DNA of 64,000 nucleotides, taken from Sporothrix humicola (Eukaryota > Ascomycota > Sordariomycetes > Ophiostomatales > Ophiostomataceae). Shown here one piece after another: positions 54,805 through 64,000 of the stretch. A model generated the notes under the pieces. That model did not search any database. It was not told the DNA's origin and worked only from the letters and a program-made list of their open reading frames with translations. The position numbers were made by a program, and so were the translations under genes. The stretch is from NCBI GenBank assembly GCA_021396245.1, contig WNYE01000031.1, positions 186,001-250,000 on the forward strand, given 5' to 3'. Every line of letters begins with the position of its first letter. Position 1 is the first letter of the stretch.

Positions 54805-55970
54805 TGTGTATGGTGTAATGAAGACGTTGATGATGTGGTTGAGAGAAGGACTTGCCCTTTCAATGGATGGACAGAGGTATCTTAAACTTATAGCGGGGTG
54901 CTGTCAAGGTAGAGAGAGCACTACGAAATAGGAAATAGGGGGGCCTAGTGGTAAAACGCGGCTGCCTATGACGCCAACCCGCATCACGTGGAAGGAACGA
55001 CAACAAAGGGGATCAATAATGTAGGAGACGCGACGAGGCAGCAGTTTAAAGGAAATTAAAAACAAGAGAAATAAATAAACAAATGATATGAAGGGAAACT
55101 GATTTTATGTGGAATTGCTAGCATCCATTGACGATACATTTGTGGCGGACAAGACATGCATGACCGCAAGGTTACATTTATAGTTTCTCAAGTCAATATT
55201 TATTCTCTATTTTCTTTCCAAGAAGATAATACAAGAAGCTGTAATCAAACACAAAGGCACAATCAGTCAAACAACGGACAGTAGTCACTAAAGATATCTG
55301 AGTAATATAAAAGAGACCCAATATAATTTGATACAAGAGGCTGAGGCCAAAAGGACGGAGCAACAATCAGCCCCGTCGTCTTTTCTTCCTCCAGACATAT
55401 CCAAACAGTAGACATATCCTTCGAGTCTACCCTAAAAACAATGAACAACACAAAAAAAGGTCGAGAAAACATGAGATCTGGTATCAATCGGCCCCGTCTC
55501 CCTTTTTCTTTACGAGAAAAGAGAGAAATATAGACCCATGCCCAGGAACCGGGATAAAAAGGACGCACGCCAATAAACGCCCTATTCCGAAAGGGCGAAA
55601 GACAAAAGGGGATGGAGAATATGAAAAAAAAAAGGAGAAAGGAAGAATGAAACAATGCCCAAAAATACCCAAGAGACAAAAAATTATGAAAAAGAGACAA
55701 TGAAAAGGGACAACAGAAAACCAAAAGAGAAAACACAAAAAATATACATGCCTGTCGTATCGCCGTGCACCCCCAAAACCGCCGTTTGTTTTATTCATCA
55801 ACTCCTCCTCCTGCCGTGGATGAGTGTTTGTGAAGAGTAAGGGTGGGATATAATGCGAGTGTGAATGAGTAGGTGAGTAGGTGAAGAGGGTCGCGGTCAT
55901 AAAGAGGTGAGAGAACGATGATGAGGAGGAAATCTAGGACAAATAAGGAAAAGATAAACAATCAACACAC
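54805..55970. other. spacer between TBCA and RAD21
   Basis: This 1.2-kb region has no gene. CACGTG at 54985-54990 lies about 180 bases upstream of TBCA. Positions 55260-55960 are purine-rich on the plus strand and probably belong to the RAD21 3' UTR. Confidence 0.45.
54985..54990. promoter_or_regulatory. CACGTG palindrome upstream of TBCA
   Basis: The context is GCATCACGTGGAAG, about 180 bases before the TBCA ATG. Candidate bHLH site by motif only. Confidence 0.3.
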
Positions 55971-57901
55971 TTATGCCGCCACTGCAACTGGTGCACTTGT
56001 CATGCTTGGTGTGTTGTTCTGCTCATCCTCGCCCTCGTTGCCGCTGGCGTCCCGCTCAGCCCATGCACCCCACAGGCCACGCTTGCTCTGCAGCTTAATG
56101 TTGCCGCCCAGCGTCTCGCTTGCCTGCTCAATCTTGATCGCGTCCTTGGTGGCCAGCACCAGGCACTCAAAGAACATGCGCGTAGCATCCGCCTTGGTGG
56201 CACGGCCCTCGGGCAGCACCTGCTGGAACACGGCCGACGACTTTTTCCGCTTGTCGGCATCGTCTGCTGCCTCCTTGCCGAAGATGTCGCGCAGGATGTG
56301 CACGGCGTGCTTGGTGCCCAGAGACACCGGCGGGCCTGATGCTGCCGCGCTGTGGTGGCTGACATCGGCATGGTTGTCGTCACCGCCGGCACCGGCGCCA
56401 AAGGTCATATCGTCGTCGTCGTCAAAGCCGGGGATCTCGAGCACGGTGCCGTCAGGTGCCACCGAGCCGCCAAAGTGGTCGGCACCACCGTCAAAGCCAC
56501 CCAGGTGGTCGTCGTCGCCCAGATCGAGGCGCGGCGACTTGGAGTGGTTAGGGTCCTGGTCGCTGTCCATGTCGGCAATGCCGCTGTCGCGCTTCCGCTT
56601 CAGGTCGTTAACGGGGCCGTGAATGCCCTCATACGACAGAAGACCGCGCAGCTCTGGTGCCCACGTTGCGCTGCGGCCGCCCAGCATGATACTCGAGACA
56701 AAGCCATTGGTCTTGCGCATCTCCATGAGCGCCAGCACCTGCGGGTCGCGCGGCAGGAAAGCCTGCGGCTTCAGGATGCTCTCGCGGTTGTTCTGCTGCT
56801 CGCGGATGACGTTGGCAGCAAGCATCGTCTCGGCATCCGACTCCAGGACCTTGGTCTTCTTGATCCGCTGTGGCGCGCGGCGTGACACCTGGTTCGGGCC
56901 CAGATCGTCTCCGGCGTCATACATGTCGAGGCCGTTGTGACGCGAGTACTCGAGCTCGCCCTGGCGGACGTCGTCGTCGTCCACGTCCGAAAGCGGCGAC
57001 TCGGAAATGCGCGCGCGCGACATGTCGACCATACCGCCGGGCATCATCGAGTTCTCGCCCAGGTTGAACTGCATGTCGTCGTCGTCCATGTTGATGTCGC
57101 CGTCATCGCCGGCAATACGCACGCCACCGGCAAAGGTGTCGTCAGCGCCGCCGTCCTTGCCGCCAGCAGGCTCCATATCCAGGTCGAACATATCGTCCTC
57201 AAAAGGTGCGGGGGGCGCGGCCTCACGACCGACTTCAATGTCGAGGCCGAAATCCAGGTCGAGCTCCAGGTCGTCGTCCTTGTTGGCAATGGCGAGAACG
57301 TCGTCGTCGTTAAAGTTGCCGCTCAGGAACTGGCTGTTGTTGTAGTCCTCTTGCAGGTTGATGTCGCGGGCATTACCACGGCCGCCAGCCTTGCGGTTGT
57401 TGCTGCTGGACGGCGTGGCGGTGACTTCGTCCAGTTGTGCGAGGAACAAATCCGGGTTCGGCCCGGGCAGCAGATCGAGGTTGTCGTACGGTGTTATACG
57501 GTCCGGCAGAAGAAGCGACTCGCGGTTCGAGCTTTGTTGGTTGGCAGGCAGATCGTTGTTCCCACTTGAACGGAAGGCCTGTGGATGTTAGTGAGGGGAC
57601 TCGGCAGACAATGAACGCGTCGACACTGAAAACTCACCATCTTAATCTTCATTAATGCTTCGTTGCAATCGTCGAGAAGGTAACGCGCCTTGCGGCTGTA
57701 AATACGAACGACACCAAGCAGCAGCTGGCCGCTCAAACGGAGGGCCATCGGTGCCTGGTTCGGCGTGATAATGGCCTCGACACTGTCCTGCAGGTTCGAC
57801 TGCAGAATGTGCGTCTTGGAGAGCTTGCGCTCAATGTTGGCCGACAGCCAGACACGGGCCAAAGGCCCGGTCTTGGAGAGCAGAGTCTCCGAATAGAACA
57901 T
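55971..57901 (-). CDS. RAD21: RAD21/SCC1 cohesin kleisin subunit
   Basis: Two exons, 57901-57638 and 57578-55971, give 623 aa; the 59-nt intron runs from GTGAGT to CTAAC and CAG. The N-terminal kleisin domain MFYSETLLSKTGPLARVWLS and SVVRIYSRKARYLLDDCNEA-like segment bind Smc3. The C-terminal winged helix (residues about 535-600, ending SKRGLWGAWAE) binds Smc1. The middle is acidic, with two candidate separase sites: DIEVGR ending at Arg206, and LEYSR ending at Arg301. The first is close to the cleaved site of yeast Scc1. Cohesin holds sister chromatids together. The sequence fits mitotic Rad21 rather than meiotic Rec8, which is an inference from the N-terminus. Confidence 0.93.
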
Positions 57902-60390
57902 GGTCGCGGCGGGCCGTTAGACCAGAGACGGGGAGGGGAGGTGAGGTTGGCCGCGATGCTGTAGGAGACGCTCGCTCGCGTTACGCGGTCAGGTCGCGAT
58001 GTGATGCAATGGGAGGAGGTGGGATGGGATGCCTAATCGAAGACAACACGATGGGATGCTATGGGATTGGGATAGGGATAGGGATGTGGACGGTGATGAT
58101 CAAGGACAGTCCCGTGCACAGTCCGTCTCGCGATGGGATGCAGAGCAGATGGACGCGACGTGTATCGGGGTGGAGGGAGAGGTGGCGTGGGTGGAGAGAG
58201 GGAGAGGGCAAGAGGTAGAAGGGTAAAAAAAGAAAGAAAAGTCAGGTAAACAACCCAGGCGCGTATGGCCTGTGTTATTTTTGTATTTTATTTTAGAGTG
58301 GACCGATCGCGTTGGAGTGCGAAGAAGGGGCCCAATCTGGACACTGTGTACGAGCGGTGTCGTCGATGTCGGTGTTGCGCGTGGCGATTGGCGAAGTCCA
58401 AAACGATGTCGTCGCGACAAGATGCGATGAGGACAAAACGAAGGTGGAAGAGAAAAGTCACGATGACGAGGAGAGGTGGAAGGAGGAAGAGAGGAAAGGG
58501 GGAAGGTGCACACCGGTATGTCTCGTTGTGCCTTTTTTGCGCGCGGCGATGGGGAAAACGTTGGTGCAAAGGGTAAAATGTAGTGGAAGGGGAAAGAACA
58601 GCGCGAGGGGAGGGGGGTGGGTGGCTCCCTGTTAGTATTGGGAAGGAGCGCAGCGCTCAGCGCTCAGCGGGTGACCGACCCTCCTGGTTGTCCAGCCAGT
58701 CACAGTGCGGGCTAGGGCGTCTGCTGCGAAATTAATCGGGTGGCTGGGGATCCCAGCCACATTCCGAAGTATCCATTCCAGGAAAAGTCACGTGTTTTGT
58801 CGAGGACGTGATGATTAAGCCACCCGCGTTGGGGCTAGCCAATTAAAGCCATGCGAAGTCTGTGAAGGAGATATTGCGCCGGTACGACACCATAAAGTCA
58901 CTTCAATTAATTGACTACCGTGTCGATATCTGTCCCGGGCAGAGGTTTGCTTGAAACGCGGAAAATGTTCTGTCAATATTGCATGCAGACTATATCTGAG
59001 CTCAAGAGCGTGTGAGAATATATTTGCAGCCCTTCATTATTCATTTTACGATACTGAGATACCTCCACCTCAAGTCTCGCGATTCACGCTGTAGTACTCC
59101 GTAATGAAGATGTCAACGCCTGTCGCGTGCTGAATCCGCTATTTGATTCCCAGATTAGTGCCCCGTCAGCGCTGCTCCACTGAAGCCAACAGACACCAAA
59201 CGGTGACTCTCTAAGACGGCGCCCCTGCATGCACCCGCCTGTTTGGGAAAGAGCGGCTGCACAGTGTGCGTTTATGCGCAGGCAAGAGCCCAAGTACCTT
59301 CCGTAAGTCACGTCGCATTGTCAAGTTCGAAGGTACTCCGTACTTGCAGTATTGGTTCCTGATTCTGCAAACGAGGGAGAAAACTGGGAAGGAACACTCG
59401 TCTGGTCCGCGCTTGCTTCCCAACAAGCAAGGGACGCAGTTAATCGACTCAATTTATTGATTGTACTTTGTAAGAAGCGGAAGGAGCGTTCTGCATTTGT
59501 TATCACCAGCGGCCACTTCGATCCCCTTTTCGAGAAACTGTCCCAAAAACAGCTTCACTTTTCGTTTCTCCTCATCAATTCACCACGTCACGTCTGCCGC
59601 TTCGCGTCGCGCATCTGCATTAGCATCGAAGATTAGCTACCTTTCCTGGGGCACTCTGCGAAACCCTGTTCTTTTTGTTCCTTTTTTCTGCTTGTGTGGG
59701 CCCTCTCCATCCATTCCCCAATTAAGTCCACGTCAACGCAGTCTTTCAAGCATTTGCGACTTTCGTGTCTTTTTGGCGGCCCCCTTTCCCTGCCAGCAAG
59801 CCCCTTTTCCTGCTCCGCGCCTGCTATTCGCCGACCCAAAACTCCAGAGCTCGCTGGCCTCTTGGACTGTCGATCGCTCACCTGTGTTCTCCTTTCGTTC
59901 TTGTCTCTTTCGTCACGTCTTCCTTCTGAGCCCTTTCTTTTCGAGCTCCTGTCAATCGTTCATTGTTTGTGTCGGTACGTCTCTCCCACATTGTTCTCGA
60001 CCTTGAATTCGCCATCGACTATCCAACATCCATCGCGGCCTCGCCCGTTTCGCTACCGCTTGGCGCCCGTTTTCTACTTTACATTTTTGCCATTTGCCGT
60101 TTCGTTTCGCTCACTAATTCTTTTCAGCCACTTTGTCGATTTTCTCGATTTTGGATTCAGCTCTATCTCGACCACACCACCTTCGATCCATCCTCTGACG
60201 TCTTCCCTCACTCCTTCCATCACACCATAGTCCAACGTCATTTTTGACACGGACGGATCCGCCGACGATAACGGATGACTTTGCGTTGTTGACCATCGTA
60301 TTCTTTCGTCTCGTCTCAGCCGTCTGATACTCTCCTTTTCTCGTTTCGACCTCCTTTGTCTCCATCCCTTTCCACGCCCGGCAGCCCGTC
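57902..60390. other. 2.5-kb divergent region between RAD21 and PMR1
   Basis: No gene was recognised. The region near 58000-58620 is purine-rich on the plus strand, with a small AGCGCTC repeat at about 58651-58668. CACGTG lies at 58789-58794, with a CCAAT box at 58838-58842. From about 59500 to 60390 the plus strand is CT-rich and probably forms a long PMR1 leader. Confidence 0.45.
58789..58794. promoter_or_regulatory. CACGTG palindrome between RAD21 and PMR1
   Basis: The context is AAGTCACGTGTTTT, about 890 bases upstream of RAD21. Candidate bHLH site by motif only. Confidence 0.25.
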
Positions 60391-63300
60391 ATGGACCGGC
60401 TCACCGGCGGCGGCGCCAACGAATACCCCCTCCCTCTCTACAATGGCACAGACGTGCCGAGGATTTCAACGCCAAAGTCCAACGATGGCCTCGACGACTA
60501 TCAAAGCCGGCGGTCACGAACCCCGAACCACGTCCGCACAACATCCGCCCAAAGCCGGAGTATAGCAGAAGAGTACGCGTTCATGACGCCCGCCGAGACG
60601 GCCCAGCGGCTACAGACGTCTCTCACCCATGGCCTGACTCCCGTCGAGGGAATTGCCCGCCTACGCGACGGCGCCAACGAGATCCCCCACGACCCGCCAG
60701 AACCATTATGGCTGCGCTTTCTCGGCCAGTTCAAGGAGCCTCTGATTATCTTGTTGCTTATCTCGGCCGGCGCGTCGGTGCTTGTCGGCAATACCAGCGA
60801 TGCTATCAGCATCACGGTGGCCGTCACCATCGTTGTGACCGTCGGGTTCGTCCAGGAGTACCGCTCGGAAAAGTCCATTGAGGCTCTCAACCACCTCGTT
60901 CCCGACCATGCCCACCTGATTCGCACCGCTCCAAAGGGCGCCACCTCCCCTGGCGCACGCCCCACGCCTCTTAGCAACTGGCCTACGTCCGACACTGATG
61001 CCAATGGCGAGCCCCAGACCCCGTCCGATCCCCGTCTTCAACTGTCCGATCTCGATACTGCCAGCGGCGCTGTGACGCCGACCGAGGAGGTGATCCAGGC
61101 TACTTCGACCAAGGTGCTGGCGCAGCAGCTTGTGCCTGGTGATCTGGTGCTGTTCACGACTGGCGACCGTATTCCTGCCGATATTCGGGTGACCAAGGCC
61201 GTCGACCTGACCATTGACGCTTCCAACCTGACGGGCGAGAACGAGCCCGTGCGCCTGACGGCCGATGTGCGCTCGCGTGTCAACCTTCCCTTTTCGCCCG
61301 GTGTCCACCCCAAGTCCGGCAACAGCCTTCCCCTCCCATACCCGTCTCCTCTTGGCAACGGCCCCGGCGGCAGTCTCTCGGCCAGCAGCGACGACCACAG
61401 CAGCGGTAAGAACATTGCTTACATGGGCACGCTGGTCAAGTCTGGCCACGGCCAGGGCATTGTCTTTGCGACGGGCGGCAACACGCACTTTGGTACCATT
61501 TCTCTCAGTGTTTCGGGCACCGAAAGCCCCCGCTCTCCTCTGCAGCTGTCCATGGACGAGCTCGGCGCCCAGCTCAGCAAGTTCTCGTTTGTCGTCATTG
61601 GTCTTATCTCATTTATCGGCTGGCTGCAGGGCAAGGGTCTCCTGGACATTTTCACCATTTCCATCTCGCTTGCTGTCGCCGCTATCCCCGAAGGTCTTCC
61701 GATTATTGTCACTGTTACGCTCGCGCTGGGTGTGCACCGCATGGCTAGCCGCAATGCGATTGTGCGCAAGATGCCTAAGGTCGAGACGCTCGGCTCGGTC
61801 AACGTCGTGTGCACGGACAAGACGGGCACGCTCACCATGAACCACATGACGGTCACGAAGCTGTGGTACTTTGGCCGCGAGAAGCCCGTCGAGGTGGACG
61901 CCGAGGAGGATGTCTCCGAGGCCAAGCCTGATGCGGCGGCCACGCGCATCCTGCGCATTGGTAACATTGCCAACAACGCGCGGCTGTCGCGCCGGTACCG
62001 CGAGAACGGTGCTGGCGCACGCGCCGTGCTGTCGTCCACCCTCAACCAGGAGGACGGTCCTCTGTCGGTCAGCCGCTGGGTGGGCCAGCCTACAGACGTG
62101 GCAGTCATGGACCTGGTGGACCGGTACAAGGAGCACGACGTCCGCGATGCCATCGGCCCGCGCGTGGTTGAGACACCCTTCAGCTCGGAGCGCAAGTGGA
62201 TGGGTGTGACGATTGGCAACAGCAGCGACAGCAATGGCAAGGAGTTTGCGTACATCAAGGGCGCGCTCGATCGCGTGCTGGAAGCTTGCGACACATATGT
62301 GTCCGAGGACGGCCGCGAGTTTGTCCTGGACGGCAAGCGCAAGCAGGAGGCTGTAGAGGAGGCCGACAAGCTGGCCTCGCAGGGTCTGCGCGTGATTGCT
62401 TTCGCCAGCGGCCCCGTCAGCAACAAGTCGACCAAGGGCCGCGCTGCGGCTGCTGCCGCCGACAAGAATGGCCACCACCACGTCACATTTAGCGATGAGC
62501 CGTACAAGGGCCTGACTTTTGCTGGTCTTGTGGGCATGAGCGACCCGCCACGGCCGGGTGTCGGCCGGTCGATCCGCAAGCTGATGCGCGGTGGTGTCAA
62601 GGTGATCATGATCACGGGTGATGCCGAGACGACGGCGCTCGCGATCGGCCACCAGCTGGGCATGTCAATTGCACGCCCGGTGGAACACGCCTCAAACCAG
62701 GTGGCTGTCCACCCTGTCCTGCGTGGCGAGGATGTCGAGGCTCTCTCCGAAGAGGACCTCGCACAGGCGATGCAGCAGACGACCATCTTTGCACGGACGA
62801 ACCCCGACCACAAGATGAAGATCATCCGGGCGCTGCAGGCTCGCGGCGACATTGTGGCGATGACGGGCGACGGTGTCAACGACGCGCCGGCGCTTAAGAA
62901 GGCGGACATTGGTATTGCCATGGGCCGCCACGGCACCGATGTGGCCAAGGAGGCGGCCGACATGATCCTCACAGATGACGACTTCTCGACGATCCTGCAC
63001 GCCATCGAGGAGGGCAAGGGCATCTTCAACAACATCCAGAACTTCTTGACATTCCAGCTGAGCACGAGCGCGGCCGGCCTGTCGCTGGTGCTTCTGTGCA
63101 CCTGCCTGGGCTTCAAGTCGCCGCTCAACGCCATGCAGATTCTGTGGATCAGTGAGTACAACCCGTGGTCCTTTATTTATTTTCGTGAACCTCTACTAAC
63201 AACTCAGACATCATCATGGATGGCCCCCCTGCACAGTCTCTCGGCGTCGAGGCTGTCGATCGCGACGTCATGAAGCGCCCGCCTCGCAAGCGTAACGACC

Positions 63301-63746
63301 CTGTTCTGACGCGCGAGTTGATCCGCCGTGTTGCTCAGTCGGCGTTTATCATTATGGTCGGCACGATGCTCGTGTACAAGCACGAGATGGAGGACGGCGC
63401 TGTGGTCACGCGCCGCGACACGACCATGACGTTCACGTGCTTTGTGCTCTTTGACATGTTCAACGCGCTGACGTGCCGCTCCGAGTCCAAGTCGGTGCTG
63501 CGCGGCGAGGTCGGCCTGTTCACCAACACGCTCTTTAACTGGGCCGTGTCGCTGAGCTTGGCTGGCCAGCTGCTGGTCATCTACTTCCCCTGGCTGCAGG
63601 AAGTGTTCCAGACGGAGGCCATTGGCCTTGGCGACCTGCTGAAGCTCGTTATTCTGTGCAGCACCGTGTTCTGGGCAGACGAGGCGCGCAAGTGGTACCG
63701 CTACGGCCGCCACAAGCGGTACGGCAGCGCCTACTCGCAGGTGTAA
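60391..63746 (+). CDS. PMR1: PMR1 secretory-pathway Ca2+/Mn2+ P-type ATPase
   Basis: Two exons, 60391-63151 and 63208-63746, give 1099 aa; the 56-nt intron has GTGAGT and an ACTAAC branch site and splits helix M6. The protein pumps Ca and Mn into the Golgi. Visible motifs are the cation-transporter N-terminal domain (residues about 65-130), LTGENEPV of the actuator, PEGLP at 432-436 in M4, DKTGTLT with Asp476, and TGDGVNDAPALKKADIGIAM. Splicing restores WINIIMDGPPAQSLGVE in M6; Asn921, Asp925 and Gln930 match the ion-site and selectivity residues of yeast Pmr1. Two low-complexity insertions (about 181-240 and 296-340) account for most of the extra length over yeast. Confidence 0.96.
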
Positions 63747-64000
63747 GCGAGGAGCAGGCCGTACACTTGTGTACGTGTACCTTTGTATACAAAAGAATGA
63801 GGCACATGTATCATATTGGGGTAGAGTATCGTCATAAATGAAATGGAGTTGGACGTAGAAGACGGGACGTCACTTATATTGTAATTACATCACGGGACAA
63901 AAAAAGCATTTGCTAGGAGTGTGGATGTTCTTCTGGTTTCTTCTTCTGGTTTCCTGTACCTGATATTTTGTTTAATTCTTTTTCTTTCCTTATTTTTCAT
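63747..64000. other. 3' flank of PMR1 at right edge
   Basis: Non-coding end of the window; a T-rich stretch closes it. No feature beyond the PMR1 3' UTR is supported. Confidence 0.4.

Noticed and set aside
54938..54990. tRNA-like start (GGGGGCCTAGTGGTAAAACGC)
   Set aside because: There is an A-box-like string but no B box (GGTTCGANTCC) and no acceptor stem pairing.
61419..63161. 580-codon minus-strand open frame
   Set aside because: Antisense shadow of PMR1 in codon-biased DNA; no recognisable domain.

Overview
The window is nuclear DNA of a filamentous ascomycete (Pezizomycotina, most likely Sordariomycetes; the class is inferred from protein character, not from any search). The signs are short GT-AG introns (mostly 50-99 nt) with a CTAAC-type branch point about 10 nt before the acceptor, long pyrimidine-rich leaders, GC-rich coding DNA between AT-rich spacers, and fungus-specific families (PalC, a PTH11/rhodopsin-like membrane protein, Zn2Cys6 factor, DUF3237). 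No rRNA, tRNA, CRISPR, plasmid or intact transposon was recognised. I support 19 protein genes; 10 are spliced.

Layout. 0-5.6 kb: a gene-poor start, then an ACS-family MFS transporter and a small NAD(P)-binding SDR-like protein behind a TATA box. 5.9-9.9 kb: the unfolded-protein-response sensor IRE1 (minus), followed by 5.5 kb with no recognisable gene. 15.5-16.7 kb: rhodopsin-like membrane protein (minus). 19.5-21.4 kb: ALG6 glucosyltransferase (minus), divergent from palC (22.3-23.8 kb). 24.1-26.3 kb: Zn2Cys6 regulator (minus), divergent from the ribosome biogenesis factor ERB1 (27.3-29.7 kb). 30.0-31.9 kb: a patatin/TGL-type protein that has lost both catalytic residues (minus). 32.4-33.8 kb: LEO1 of the Paf1 complex (minus), divergent from a MOB2-like NDR-kinase activator (35.3-37.1 kb). 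37.8-38.4 kb: DUF3237 protein (minus). A second gene-poor stretch (38.4-42.0 kb) precedes a CorA/Mnr2-type magnesium transporter (42.0-45.2 kb). 45.8-46.8 kb: CstF64/Rna15 (minus), divergent from prohibitin-2 (47.7-48.6 kb). 49.7-50.0 kb: RUB1/NEDD8, convergent with Elongin A (50.6-52.0 kb, minus), which is divergent from THO subunit 7 (52.9-54.1 kb). 54.3-54.8 kb: tubulin cofactor A (minus). 56.0-57.9 kb: cohesin RAD21/SCC1 (minus), divergent from the Golgi Ca/Mn ATPase PMR1 (60.4-63.7 kb).

The genes are mostly conserved housekeeping functions, not an operon or secondary-metabolite cluster. Two loose themes can be seen: secretory-pathway homeostasis (IRE1, ALG6, PMR1) and RNA polymerase II transcription or mRNA processing (LEO1, CstF64, Elongin A, THO7). 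RUB1 next to Elongin A links a ubiquitin-like modifier to a probable cullin-ligase adaptor. The most unusual item is the pseudo-lipase at 30-32 kb: the nucleophile elbow reads GTGTG and the usual Asp-Gly motif reads Tyr-Gly, while the rest of the fold is well kept.
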